From an uncultured Chiayiivirga sp. (GTDB lineage Bacteria > Pseudomonadota > Gammaproteobacteria > Xanthomonadales > Xanthomonadaceae), in assembly GCA_934525595.1 (NCBI GenBank), contig CAKSZJ010000016.1:1-64000 (forward strand): DNA of 64,000 nt. The letters are read 5' to 3'. Positions within the stretch are counted from its first letter, which is position 1. Each line of letters opens with the position of its first letter. Both the position numbers and the translations under genes were made by a program. The notes beneath the pieces are model-generated. The model was given only the letters and a program-made list of their open reading frames with translations, did no database searches and was not told the DNA's origin. Shown piece after piece: positions 53,394-62,627 of the stretch.

Positions 53394-55556
53394 TTATTCG
53401 AAGCCGTTGGCGAACAGGATGCCGCCCTTGAGTCCGATGCTTGCGCCGGCTGACTTCGGGCCGCCGGCACCGGTGTTTCCGTTGTCGTTGATGCTGATGC
53501 CCAGCGTGCCGGTGCCGCTGAAACCGCTGGTTGCCAGGCTGACCTGGGCGCTGCCGAAGTAGGCGTTGAGAGCGGTCAGCGTCCCCTGGAAACTGCGGGT
53601 CGAGCCGCTTCCCGATGCCGTGACGCCGCCGCCGCTGACTCCGTTGACGGTGACGCTGGTGGGCGCGCCGAGCGTCACCGTGAGCAGGCCGAGGGCCGAG
53701 TCCACGTCGCTGAACGAAACGCCTGAAAGCGCCGCGGTGCCGGTGTCCGGGAGGCCGAGCTGTCCCGGCGTCATGATGCCCGGCGCATCGTTCACCGCCT
53801 GGATCGCGATGCTGAGGTTTTGCGTGGCGCTCTGCGCGCCGCCGCTGCCGGTGTTGCCGTTGTCGTTGATGGCGATGCCGAGCGTCACGCTGCCGGTGGC
53901 GTTGGCTGCGGTGGTGTAGCGCAGGCTGCCGGCGGCGATGAAGGCGTTGAGCGCGGCGAGAGTGCCGGTCAGGGTTCGGGCCGTCGGTGTTCCGCCCACG
54001 CTCACGCCGCTGCCGGTGGTGCTCAGGTTTCCCGCGGGCACGGTGAAGGTGGCAGTGAGCGATCCGCTGCCCGCATCCGGGTCCGAAAAGGACATGCCGA
54101 CAAGCGGGGAGGTCACGTCTTCCTGCAGCGAGATGCTGGGCGGTGCGCTGATGGACGGCGGCTGGTTGGCAGGAGTGCCGCTGATGGGCACCACGCAGCT
54201 TGGAGGCTGGCTGGCGATGCGGTTGTTGATGGTGGTGACCTGCACGGGATGGATGAGAGCCGCATTGGGCATGCCGCAGCCGCTGATGTGGCAGTAGCTC
54301 ATCAGGGTGCCCTTCGGCGCGCCTGGGGAGCCTGTGGGGCAGGAGGTCGCGCCGGTGTAACAGCCTGGCTCGCCCGAATAGCAGCGATCCAGCGTCGCGG
54401 TGGCTGCGGGGAACGCGCCCGACGTGTTGGTGCAGTGGGTGTGAGAGAGGCCGAAGTTGTGGCCCAGCTCGTGCGCCACCAGCGATACGTCATCGGCCGC
54501 CGTGGCGCCGCTGTACTTGAACACGCGGTTGATGCTGTAGTGGCCCCAGGTCTGGGCGCCGTAGTCGGTGCCGGTGGCTGCGCAATAGCTGCCCGATTCG
54601 ACCAGCCAGGCTATTCCTGCCGCGCTGTTCGGGCTGGGGGACTTGCCCGAGATCATCAGCGCGAAGGCGCGCGGATAGCTGGCGTAGGGGTAGGCGCTCT
54701 TCCAGTGCGCGCTGAACTCGTTGAGCTGGTCGAGGGTGTTCGAGCCGATTGCGGAAAGGTAAGGGTCGGAGGTGCTGGAAATCCGCAGGATCTGGGTGCC
54801 GATTTCCAGCTTGATCCTGGCACCGCCCGCGCCCGGTTCCATTTCGTAGATCGCGTTCATGTCGGCCAGCAGCGCGGCCATGTAGTTGCTTGCGAGGGTG
54901 ATGTTGTCGGAAAACTTCTGCGCCATCAGCTCGTTGTCGGTGTCGATCGCCAGGGTGACCTTGCGCGTGGCGACTTCGGGCGCTGTCACGGGCGCCGCAC
55001 GCGGAAGGTCGAGCGCCTTCCGCCACGAGTCCGCGCCCTGCAGTCCGCCGACGCAGTCCGCTTCGGGCTGGCTGCCGTCGGGCAGCGCCGCCTCGGTGGA
55101 AACGCCGGAGAGGGTGAGCCCGCCGTCCGCGCGCGGCGTCACATCGAGTCGGAAGCTGCCCTCCTCGCCCAGCAGCAGGCCCTCGCCCTGCGAGAGGTCG
55201 GGGGTCAGCGACAGGGAAAGGCGTTCGCCCGCCCGCACGCCGACGAAGTGCACCAGATTGCTGCGCGGCATCGGCTCCAGTCCGCGCGCGGTGGCGACCC
55301 GGAGACGCGCGTCGGGCGCGTAGACCTCCAGGCGCCGCAGGGTCCAGTCGCTGCCGGCCGACGCATTGTCGTCGCGGTGCAGGGTGATGCGGGCCTCCTG
55401 GTCGGAAGCGAGCGCGCGCAGCCGGGTGAGCGTCGTGGCATCCAGCTGGCGCTCGACCGTGATCGCCGGTTCCGTCTGCGCGGCCGTTGCCGACGCGCTG
55501 CCGAGTGCGAGGAGCAGCGCCAGCGCGCTGCCGAAGCCGATTCGTGTCGTGGGCAT
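53394..55556 (-). CDS. Secreted metzincin-type zinc metalloprotease
   Basis: A 720-aa secreted protein with signal peptide (ALALLLALGSASATAA). The catalytic domain has the metzincin zinc motif HELGHNFGLSH (H362, E363, H366, H372) and a Met-turn in TLMSYCH, resembling reprolysin-like M12B peptidases. Two cadherin/VCBS-like beta modules follow (each ending LGI(A/S)INDNGNTG), then the tail GGILFANGFE. ATG 55556 provides the signal peptide; the upstream frame is antisense to the SDR gene. It ends beside the repeat cluster. Confidence 0.87.
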   Translation of the reverse strand: MPTTRIGFGSALALLLALGSASATAAQTEPAITVERQLDATTLTRLRALASDQEARITLHRDDNASAGSDWTLRRLEVYAPDARLRVATARGLEPMPRSNLVHFVGVRAGERLSLSLTPDLSQGEGLLLGEEGSFRLDVTPRADGGLTLSGVSTEAALPDGSQPEADCVGGLQGADSWRKALDLPRAAPVTAPEVATRKVTLAIDTDNELMAQKFSDNITLASNYMAALLADMNAIYEMEPGAGGARIKLEIGTQILRISSTSDPYLSAIGSNTLDQLNEFSAHWKSAYPYASYPRAFALMISGKSPSPNSAAGIAWLVESGSYCAATGTDYGAQTWGHYSINRVFKYSGATAADDVSLVAHELGHNFGLSHTHCTNTSGAFPAATATLDRCYSGEPGCYTGATSCPTGSPGAPKGTLMSYCHISGCGMPNAALIHPVQVTTINNRIASQPPSCVVPISGTPANQPPSISAPPSISLQEDVTSPLVGMSFSDPDAGSGSLTATFTVPAGNLSTTGSGVSVGGTPTARTLTGTLAALNAFIAAGSLRYTTAANATGSVTLGIAINDNGNTGSGGAQSATQNLSIAIQAVNDAPGIMTPGQLGLPDTGTAALSGVSFSDVDSALGLLTVTLGAPTSVTVNGVSGGGVTASGSGSTRSFQGTLTALNAYFGSAQVSLATSGFSGTGTLGISINDNGNTGAGGPKSAGASIGLKGGILFANGFE

Positions 55557-55675
55557 GCCATCCTCCTTGCGCTGCGCCAGCGCCGCCGGGGGCAGCCGCC
55601 GCAGTCTATCGGTCTCGGGAAAAAAACGGTCGCGCACCGCGACGGACGCGCGCAATGCGCCGGCGGGCGGCGCGG

Positions 55676-56452
55676 TCAGAACCCGTAGCGCAAAAACCCC
55701 CCGTCCACCGCGATGCACTCGCCGGTGACGTAGCTGGCTGCAGGCAGGCACAGGAAGGCCACCGCTGCCGCCACTTCCTGCGGCTCGCCGATGCGCCCCA
55801 TGGGCGTGCGCGCCAGCACGTCGTCGCGGTATTCGGGTTCGGCCAGCGGCCCCAGGGTGCGGCGGGTGCGGATGTACCAGGGCGCCACCGCGTTGACCCG
55901 GATGCCATCGTGCGCCCATTCGCAGGCAAGGTTGCGGGTGAGCTGGTGCAGGGCGGCCTTGCTGGCCCCGTAGGGCGCACCGGTGCGCACGTGGGTCAGG
56001 CCCGAGACCGAGCCGACGTTGACGATGGCGCTGGCCGGATGCCGGCACAGCAACGGATGGGCGTAGCGGCAGATCTCGAACGCGGCGAAGAGGTTGGTCT
56101 CGAAAATGCCCCGCCATTCGTCCTCGCCGTAATCCATGGCGGGGCGCGAGACGTTGGTCCCTGCGTTGTTGACCAGCAGGTGCAGGTCGTTGCCGCCGTC
56201 CTCGATCCAGTCGAACAGCGCCTGGCGTTCGGACGCGACGGCCACGTCCGCGGCCAGGGCCAGCACGCGACGGTCCGGAAACTCTTCGGACAGTTCGGCC
56301 TCGACGGCGCCCAGCGCCTGCGCATCGCGCGCTGCCAGCAGCACATCGGCGCCCAGCCCGAGGAGCTCGCGCGCGATGGCGAGACCGATTCCGGCACTGC
56401 CGCCGGTGATGAGGGCCGTCTGGCCGTCCAGCCGCCAGCGAGGGTCGATCAT
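55676..56452 (-). CDS. SDR-family oxidoreductase (tropinone-reductase-like)
   Basis: A 258-aa classical SDR. Cofactor motif [20 protein letters not shown] ([14 protein letters not shown]), Ser in NVGSVSGL, and YGASKAAL (Tyr-x-x-x-Lys), with C-terminal [10 protein letters not shown]. It resembles plant tropinone-reductase-like SDRs found in many bacteria; the true substrate is unknown. It is separate from the upstream metalloprotease by about 120 bp, with the same orientation. Confidence 0.88.
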   Translation of the reverse strand: MIDPRWRLDGQTALITGGSAGIGLAIARELLGLGADVLLAARDAQALGAVEAELSEEFPDRRVLALAADVAVASERQALFDWIEDGGNDLHLLVNNAGTNVSRPAMDYGEDEWRGIFETNLFAAFEICRYAHPLLCRHPASAIVNVGSVSGLTHVRTGAPYGASKAALHQLTRNLACEWAHDGIRVNAVAPWYIRTRRTLGPLAEPEYRDDVLARTPMGRIGEPQEVAAAVAFLCLPAASYVTGECIAVDGGFLRYGF

Positions 56453-56511
56453 GCGTATCTCCGGTGCGGGGCGGCGATAGGATATAGGACAGCCTGCCCC
56501 GGGAGTCCCGT

Positions 56512-56874
56512 ATGTCGCTTCGCCTCTGTCTTGTCCTGTTGTTGGCCGCAGCCCCGGCCGCGGTTGCGGTCACGCCAGCCTGCAGCGCGGTGGATGGCTG
56601 GAACGCCGGTCGCCGCGGCGCGCCCGCCGATGGCGGCTGCGGCGCCGAGGGCTACGTCGAGGCCTATCGCCTGGGTGAAGCGCTGGCGCAGCTCAAGGCC
56701 AGACGCGAGGCGCTCGATGCGCAAGCCGCCGGCATGCTGGACAAGGCGGGCGCGCTGCGTCGCCAGCAGCGCCAGATCGACGTCGACATCGAAGCCATCC
56801 ACGGCGTTGCCACGCTGCGCGGCTGGCCGGTACAGACGCTCAGCCAGGAAACACACCCCGGGGATGCGTCATGA
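56512..56874 (+). CDS. DUF2799-like exported protein
   Basis: A 120-aa protein with a signal peptide ([15 protein letters not shown]) and a DUF2799-like W-x-x-G-x-x-G pattern ([19 protein letters not shown], then [10 protein letters not shown]), followed by a coiled coil. It is shorter than usual DUF2799 proteins. Function unknown. It is coupled by ATGA overlap to the small lipoprotein gene. Confidence 0.6.
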   Translation: MSLRLCLVLLLAAAPAAVAVTPACSAVDGWNAGRRGAPADGGCGAEGYVEAYRLGEALAQLKARREALDAQAAGMLDKAGALRRQQRQIDVDIEAIHGVATLRGWPVQTLSQETHPGDAS

Positions 56875-57086
56875 CCACGAGACGTGCGGGTGTCACCGCG
56901 CTGCTGCTTGCCTGCGCACACCTGTCGGCGTGCGCAGGCTCCGAGGCTCCAGCGCCGCCGCAGGAGCGGGACAGGGCGCTGCAGCGTGCGATACAGGAGC
57001 CGATCGACACGGCGCGCGCGGTGGAAGGCGAGCTGCAGAAGCAGCAGGAGGCGATGCGCCGGCAGATGGATGCGGCGGAGCGGTAA
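56871..57086 (+). CDS. Small lipoprotein
   Basis: A 71-aa protein. The N-terminus has a lipoprotein signal with lipobox LSAC (Cys21). The mature part is a short Pro-rich linker and an amphipathic, probably coiled-coil helix rich in Glu, Gln and Arg. The start overlaps the DUF2799-like stop. The two probably work together in the envelope; no function is known. Confidence 0.65.
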   Translation: MTTRRAGVTALLLACAHLSACAGSEAPAPPQERDRALQRAIQEPIDTARAVEGELQKQQEAMRRQMDAAER

Positions 57087-57128
57087 TCGCCTCCGGGAGC
57101 CGGACATCGGCGTGTGGCACGATCCTGC

Positions 57129-57158
57129 GCGTCATCCCGGCGCGCGGCGGGATGACGC
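57129..57158. terminator. 11-bp hairpin between convergent lipoprotein gene and topA
   Basis: GCGTCATCCCG and CGGGATGACGC pair perfectly around an 8-nt GC loop, 43 bp after the lipoprotein stop and 14 bp before the topA stop. It could be a bidirectional terminator or a REP-like unit; there is no U-tract. Confidence 0.5.
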
Positions 57159-57171
57159 ATGAGGGATCGAC

Positions 57172-59649
57172 TCAGTCCGCCGTCGCTTTCTTCACCACGG
57201 CCTTCTTCGCTGCGGCTTTCTTGGCAGGCGCCTTCTTCACCGCCGTTTTCTTCGCCGGTGCTTTCTTGACGGCGGCCTTCTTCGCCGGAGCGTCCTTCTT
57301 TGTCGCGACCTTTTTCGTGGCTGCCTTCTTCGCCGCGGTCTTGCGGCCGAATCCCTTGCGCGCCGGTTTGCCGGTCTCTTCCATCAGCTGCTGGACTTCG
57401 GCCAGGGTCAGCGAGGCAGGCTCGCGATCCTTGGGGATCTTGCCGTTCAGCTCACCGTCGGACAGATACGGCCCGAAGCGGCCGTTGAGCACCTGGATCG
57501 GGGAACCCTCGAAGGTCTTGATGATCCGGTTGGCGGCAATTTCCTCTTTTTCCCGGATGAGGAAGAGCGCGCGCTCCAGCTCGATGGTGTAGGGATCGTC
57601 TTCCTTCTTGAGCGAGGCATAGGTGCTGCCGCGCTTGGCGAACGGCCCGAAGCGGCCGACGGCGACCGTCACCTCGTCTTCGCCATCGACGCCGAGCGTG
57701 CGCGGCAGTTTGAACAGCTCCAGCGCCTCGGGCAGGGTGATGGTGTGGATGCTCTGGTTTGGGCGAAGCGAGGCGAAGCGCGGCTTGTCCTCGTCTTCCT
57801 TGGTGCCGATCTGCGCGAACGGCCCGTAGCGGCCCAGGCGTACGGTGACCGGCTTGCCGCTGGCCGGATCCTCGCCCAGCACGCGCGCGCCGGTGGCTTC
57901 GGAGCGGTCCACGCTGTCGGTCTTTTCCTCCACCAGCGCCTTGAACGGCTTCCAGAAGCGCGCCATCAGCGGCACCCAGTCCTCCTCGCCGCGGCTGACC
58001 GCATCCAGCTCGTCCTCGAGCCGTGCGGTGAAGTCGTAGTCGACGTAGCGGGTGAAGTGGCCGGAGAGGAACTTCGCCACCGCGCGGCCGACGTCGGTCG
58101 GGCGGAAGCGGCGCGCGTCGAGCAGCACGTACTCGCGGTTGAGGAGGGTCTGGATGATGCTGGCGTAGGTGGACGGACGGCCGATGCCGTATTCCTCCAG
58201 CGCCTTGACCAGGCTGGCCTCCGAGTAGCGCGGCGGCGGCTCGGTGAAGTGCTGGTCGGCAAGGATGGCCGACAGCGGTACGCGCTCGCCCTGACGCAGC
58301 GCAGGCAGCTTGCGGCCCTCGTCGTCGTCGTCGGCGCTGCGCGTGTCCTTGCCTTCCTCGTAGACGGCCAGGAAGCCCGGATCGACGATCGTGGTGCCGG
58401 TGGCACGGAAGCCATCGTCCGGGCCGGCGGCCAGCTCGACGCTGACGGTGTTGAGCGTGGCGTGAATCATCTGGCAGGCCACCGAGCGCTTCCAGATCAG
58501 TTCGTAGAGCCGCGCTCCGTCCGGATCGAGGAAGGCGGCGACGGACTTGGGCGAGCGCAGCGCCGAGGTCGGCCGGATCGCTTCGTGCGCTTCCTGTGCG
58601 TTCTTGGACTTGGTCTTGTAGACGTTGGCGGTGGCGGGCAGGGCGTGCGTGCCGAAATCGCGTGCGATGGTCTGGCGAAGTTCGTCGACCGCCTCGGCGG
58701 AAAGGTGCGTCGAGTCGGTTCGCATGTAGCTGATGAGGCCCACCGTGCCCTCCGCGCCCAGCGCCACGCCCTCGTAGAGCTTCTGCGCCACGCGCATGGT
58801 GCGGCTGGTGGAAAAGCCCAGCTTGCGCGCCGCCTCCTGCTGGAGGGTGGACGTGATGAAGGGCGGCGCCGGGCGGCGCTTGCGCTCCCTGCTCTCGACG
58901 GAGGCCACTTCCAGCACGCCGCCGGCGGCGGCCAGAAGACGCGCCCGCGCCGCTTCCGCCGCGGCTTCGTTGGTCAGATCGAACTGCTCGAACTTCTTGC
59001 CGGCGAGCTTCACCAGGCGCGCGCTGAAAGGTTGCGCGGCGTGCGCCAGCTGGGCTTCGATCGTCCAGTACTCGCGCGAGACGAAGGCTTCGATCTCCTC
59101 CTCACGCTCGACGATCATGCGCAGCGCAGGCGACTGCACGCGCCCGGCCGAGAGGCCGCGCTGCACCTTGCGCCACAGCACCGGCGAGAGGTTGAATCCC
59201 ACCAGGTAATCCAGCGCGCGGCGCGCCTGCTGGGCGTTGACCAGGTCGGCCGAGACCTCGCGCGGTGACGCCATGGCTTCCTTGATCGCGCGCGGCGTGA
59301 TCTCGGAGAACACCACCCGATGCACCGGTTTGCCCTCGGTCAGGCCGCGCGCCTTGAGGATTTCCTCGATGTGCCAGGAAATCGCCTCGCCCTCGCGGTC
59401 CGGGTCGGTGGCCAGATACAGCGCGTCGGCGCTCCGGGCGGCCTTGGCGATGGCGTCGACGTGGCGTTCGTTCCTGTCGATCAGTTCGTAGCGCATGGCG
59501 AAGCCGGCCTCGGGATCGACCGCGCCCTCCTTGGGCACCAGATCGCGCACGTGGCCGTAGGACGCCAGGACCTGGAAGTCCTTGCCGAGGTATTTGTTGA
59601 TGGTCTTCGCCTTGGCGGGCGATTCGACGATGAGGAGGTTCTTGGGCAT
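57172..59649 (-). CDS. topA: DNA topoisomerase I
   Basis: An 825-aa type IA topoisomerase that relaxes negative supercoils. Toprim motif ATDPDREGEAISWHIEEIL with N-terminal LLIVESPAKAKTINKYLG; catalytic Tyr in GLISYMRTDSTHLS. Three C-terminal topoisomerase repeats (GRYGPFAQIGT, GRFGPFAKRG, GRFGPYLSDGELNGKIPKD) replace the zinc fingers of the E. coli enzyme. The last 60 residues are a Lys/Ala-rich tail, likely DNA-binding. Length and tail are usual for Xanthomonadales. Confidence 0.96.
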   Translation of the reverse strand: MPKNLLIVESPAKAKTINKYLGKDFQVLASYGHVRDLVPKEGAVDPEAGFAMRYELIDRNERHVDAIAKAARSADALYLATDPDREGEAISWHIEEILKARGLTEGKPVHRVVFSEITPRAIKEAMASPREVSADLVNAQQARRALDYLVGFNLSPVLWRKVQRGLSAGRVQSPALRMIVEREEEIEAFVSREYWTIEAQLAHAAQPFSARLVKLAGKKFEQFDLTNEAAAEAARARLLAAAGGVLEVASVESRERKRRPAPPFITSTLQQEAARKLGFSTSRTMRVAQKLYEGVALGAEGTVGLISYMRTDSTHLSAEAVDELRQTIARDFGTHALPATANVYKTKSKNAQEAHEAIRPTSALRSPKSVAAFLDPDGARLYELIWKRSVACQMIHATLNTVSVELAAGPDDGFRATGTTIVDPGFLAVYEEGKDTRSADDDDEGRKLPALRQGERVPLSAILADQHFTEPPPRYSEASLVKALEEYGIGRPSTYASIIQTLLNREYVLLDARRFRPTDVGRAVAKFLSGHFTRYVDYDFTARLEDELDAVSRGEEDWVPLMARFWKPFKALVEEKTDSVDRSEATGARVLGEDPASGKPVTVRLGRYGPFAQIGTKEDEDKPRFASLRPNQSIHTITLPEALELFKLPRTLGVDGEDEVTVAVGRFGPFAKRGSTYASLKKEDDPYTIELERALFLIREKEEIAANRIIKTFEGSPIQVLNGRFGPYLSDGELNGKIPKDREPASLTLAEVQQLMEETGKPARKGFGRKTAAKKAATKKVATKKDAPAKKAAVKKAPAKKTAVKKAPAKKAAAKKAVVKKATAD

Positions 59650-59846
59650 TGAGCGTGTTGTTCTTCTGGCTCGCCGGCGGACGGAACGCGGTGCGCCGGG
59701 GTGGGGGTCGTGCGTCTACTCAAAGCATGCGGCGTGCCGGCCTGTCAAGCCGCAGCGTCGTGTGCGGGCGGGAGCCGGGCTCTCCGAAGTGTTGCCGGGG
59801 TGCCGAATGCAGCGGGTGGCGCGGTGCGATGGGGTGGCCGGGTGCC

Positions 59847-60821
59847 TCAATGGCACCACTGGGGGAGCCGGTCGATACCGGCCTTGTCGGTGCAGTACCA
59901 GGTGTTTTCATCGGGGTCCAGCTCCGCCAGGAACTGGCGTTCAACGGTTCCGACGGCGGGGGGCATCCATACCGAAATGCCGCAGAAGCCTTCTTCGAAT
60001 TCACCGATGACGATGCGATTGATGCCGGGCGCGGCGTAGCTTTCCGGTGTGCCGAACCCCGGACTGGCGTTTTCCGGGCAGCGTCCGTCCGAGGCCGCCG
60101 CTTCGGCGACCCGGTCGCGCAGCGGCACCAGCGTAGCCTCGACCTGGGCAAACTGCGCGCGCGACAGGTAGTGCTGGTAGGCGGGTACGGCGGTGGCCGC
60201 AAGGACGATGACGACCATCATGACGATCAGGCAGATCATCCCGGCGACCAGCGCGATGACGCAGCCTCCGAGGCCGCGCCGCTGCAGCTCGGGATGCTCG
60301 GTGTAGGCCCAGCGGTCGACCACCAGGGTGCCTGCGACCATGTCGTGCAGTGCCTGCTTGCGTTCGGTGAAGGCCGCCATCAGGAAGCCGATGTAGAACG
60401 TCAGGTACGACAGGCTGGCGGCGAACCAGCGTCCGAGCGCACGGGCGGGCGTAAGCCGGTTGCCGTTCTGGTCGACCACCTTGATGCCCAGCGCCAGCTT
60501 GCCGAGCGAGGCCTGGTGGCGCGAGCTTTCCATCAGGGTGAAATAGGTGCCGGCCGCCGCGTAGTAGAGCAGGGTCATCCCGAAGTAGGCGCCGATCACC
60601 CAGCCCGGTGGATCTCCCGAGTCCAGGCCCTGCAGGCGCTCGAATCCACCGACCACGCCGAAGATGATGATGACGATGAAGATCAGCGCGTAGAAACCGA
60701 CGCCGAGGATGAGCTGATCGAGAAAAAGTGCCGCCCAGCGCTTCAGGAAGCCGGCCTGGACGACGTCACTGGGCTGGCGGCTGCCGACGATGCGGCCCGG
60801 GTCGATCCACTGGTCCGACAT
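59847..60821 (-). CDS. RDD-family membrane protein with C-terminal pilin-like segment
   Basis: A 324-aa membrane protein. The N-terminal RDD domain has GFLKRWAALFLDQLILG and SLGKLALGIKVVDQNG. The C-terminal third has another hydrophobic helix leading into AVPAYQHYLSRAQFAQVEAT, which looks like a type IV pilin N-terminal helix and is followed by a short Cys-containing periplasmic-type domain. No clear prepilin cleavage site is seen in this internal setting. Function unknown. ATG 60821 was chosen as the beginning of RDD similarity. Confidence 0.75.
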   Translation of the reverse strand: MSDQWIDPGRIVGSRQPSDVVQAGFLKRWAALFLDQLILGVGFYALIFIVIIIFGVVGGFERLQGLDSGDPPGWVIGAYFGMTLLYYAAAGTYFTLMESSRHQASLGKLALGIKVVDQNGNRLTPARALGRWFAASLSYLTFYIGFLMAAFTERKQALHDMVAGTLVVDRWAYTEHPELQRRGLGGCVIALVAGMICLIVMMVVIVLAATAVPAYQHYLSRAQFAQVEATLVPLRDRVAEAAASDGRCPENASPGFGTPESYAAPGINRIVIGEFEEGFCGISVWMPPAVGTVERQFLAELDPDENTWYCTDKAGIDRLPQWCH

Positions 60822-60842
60822 GGTGCTTGATCCATTCTGGAA

Positions 60843-60862
60843 GGGGCGGATCGCGCCGCCCC
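60843..60862 (-). terminator. Hairpin between smg and the RDD gene
   Basis: GGGGCGG and CCGCCCC pair over 7 bp with a 6-nt loop, 41 bp after the smg stop in the direction of transcription. The trailing sequence TTCC is only weakly U-rich. Confidence 0.35.
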
Positions 60863-60903
60863 GTTGATGTCTGTCTTGTGTGCGAGCCGCACCGTTCCGC
60901 GAG

Positions 60904-61386
60904 TCAGTGCACGGGTTCGCCGGCGTCCTGGAACATGAAGCTTTCCATCCACGCAAATGCGGCTTCCTGTCCGGGCTGGTTGAACAGCACCATCAGCACG
61001 ACCCACTTGAGGTCGTCCAGGTCGATTTCGTCCTGGTCCAGGGCCATCGCGCGTTCCACCACGTGTTCGTGCTGCGCGGCATCGAGGATGCCGTTGTGGG
61101 TCAGGAACATCAGGAAGCCGCGGCAATCCGCGTCCAGGCGCTCCAGCTCCTGGCCGGCGTACAGCCGGGTCGGCGTCTCGCGCAGGATCTCGCCGGCCGG
61201 TGCAAACTGGGCGCGCTGGTCGTCCAGCGCTTCGAGCCAGTCGAACGCCTTGCTGATTTCACTGGGGCTGAAGCCTGCCTGGATCAGGCCGGCCTGAAGC
61301 GTGGTGCGGTCCCTGACGGTGTCGGGGTCGTCGTAGAAGTAGTTCTCGAACAGGTAGAGAAGTACGTCCAGCAAGGTCTCTTTCAT
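60904..61386 (-). CDS. smg: DUF494 family protein Smg
   Basis: A 160-aa Smg protein of unknown role, always near dprA in gammaproteobacteria. The family N-terminus [13 protein letters not shown] and C-terminal [21 protein letters not shown] are intact. ATG 61386 lies 41 bp after the dprA stop. Confidence 0.92.
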   Translation of the reverse strand: MKETLLDVLLYLFENYFYDDPDTVRDRTTLQAGLIQAGFSPSEISKAFDWLEALDDQRAQFAPAGEILRETPTRLYAGQELERLDADCRGFLMFLTHNGILDAAQHEHVVERAMALDQDEIDLDDLKWVVLMVLFNQPGQEAAFAWMESFMFQDAGEPVH

Positions 61387-61427
61387 CCATCCTCTGCCTG
61401 CGCCCGGCGGTGGCGCGTCGCGGAACC

Positions 61428-62567
61428 TCAGTGATGGCGCAGCGCGTAACGCCCGTGCGACGCCGCCACCCGACCGTCCAGCTCCATGAGAATCAGCATG
61501 GAGGATAGGGTTTCGACCGTCAACCCGGTCCGCTGGGCGAGTACGTCGATGGGCACCGGATCGTGCCCCAGCGCGGCGCGCAGGCGGGCATAGTCGGGGT
61601 CCTCGCCGGCCTCGTCGGAAACAGGCGCGGCTTCGCCCGTCGGCGACGCCTCTGCGGCGAGCCTGCCACGCAGCGCGGTGGCCAGCTCCTGCGCCCTGGG
61701 GCCGAGCGCTTCGATGATCTCCTGCGCGGTTTCCACGAGCGCCGCGCCCTCGCGGATCAGGCGATGGCAGCCCTTGGCCATGGGGTTGTGGATCGAGCCG
61801 GGCAGGGCGAAGACCTCGCGCCCCGATTCCGCCGCCTCGCGCGCGGTGATGAGCGCGCCGCTGCGCTGGGCCGCTTCCACCACCAGCGTGCCCAGGGACA
61901 GGCCGGCGATGATGCGGTTGCGCATCGGGAAGTGCTGGCGCTGGGCCGGGGTGCCGGGCGGGTACTCGCTGACGATCGCGCCCTGGGTCAGGATTGCGTC
62001 GGCCAGGGCGCGGTTGCGCGCGGGGTACACCAGATCCGGCCCGGTGGCGACGACCGCGATCGTCGCCTGCCCCACATCGAGCGCGGCGCGATGTGCCGCC
62101 GCATCGATCCCGTCGGCCAGTCCCGAGGTGATGACCAGCCCGGAACGCGCCAGCGCGCGGGAAAAATCGCGCGCATTGGCGATGCCGCCGTCGGTGGGGT
62201 TGCGGCTGCCCACGACGGCAGCCTGCGCGAACCAGAGCCACTGCGGGTCGCCGGCGACGAATACCGCTGCCGGCGCGCGCGGCGCGCGCTTCAGGAGCGT
62301 CGGGAAGTCGACGCTGTCGCAGGTGAGGAGATGGTGGTCGGGCGAGCCGTCGAGCCAGGCGCGGTCGGCGGCAAGGGCGTCATGGTCGGGTGCGGCGAGC
62401 CACTGGACGCTGATCTCGGGTGCGCCGGCGGCGCGCAGCTGCGCCGCATTCGCATTGGCCACCGCCGGGGCCGAACCGAACCGGGACAGCAGATGCCTGA
62501 TGCGGGTGCCACCCAGGCCGGGCGCGCGGATCAGGCGCAGCCACGCGTCGATCGCGTCGTCTGTCAT
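61428..62567 (-). CDS. dprA: DNA processing protein DprA
   Basis: A 379-aa DprA that loads RecA on incoming single-stranded DNA in natural transformation. The Rossmann core has [27 protein letters not shown] and [27 protein letters not shown]-terminal winged-helix region is present. It is transcribed ahead of smg. Together with comF in this window it suggests an ability for natural transformation. Confidence 0.95.
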   Translation of the reverse strand: MTDDAIDAWLRLIRAPGLGGTRIRHLLSRFGSAPAVANANAAQLRAAGAPEISVQWLAAPDHDALAADRAWLDGSPDHHLLTCDSVDFPTLLKRAPRAPAAVFVAGDPQWLWFAQAAVVGSRNPTDGGIANARDFSRALARSGLVITSGLADGIDAAAHRAALDVGQATIAVVATGPDLVYPARNRALADAILTQGAIVSEYPPGTPAQRQHFPMRNRIIAGLSLGTLVVEAAQRSGALITAREAAESGREVFALPGSIHNPMAKGCHRLIREGAALVETAQEIIEALGPRAQELATALRGRLAAEASPTGEAAPVSDEAGEDPDYARLRAALGHDPVPIDVLAQRTGLTVETLSSMLILMELDGRVAASHGRYALRHH

Positions 62568-62627
62568 GGTGTGCGTCAGACAGGTGACGTCGCGGGCGAA
62601 CGGGTCGCCCGCGACGGAAGGGATGGC

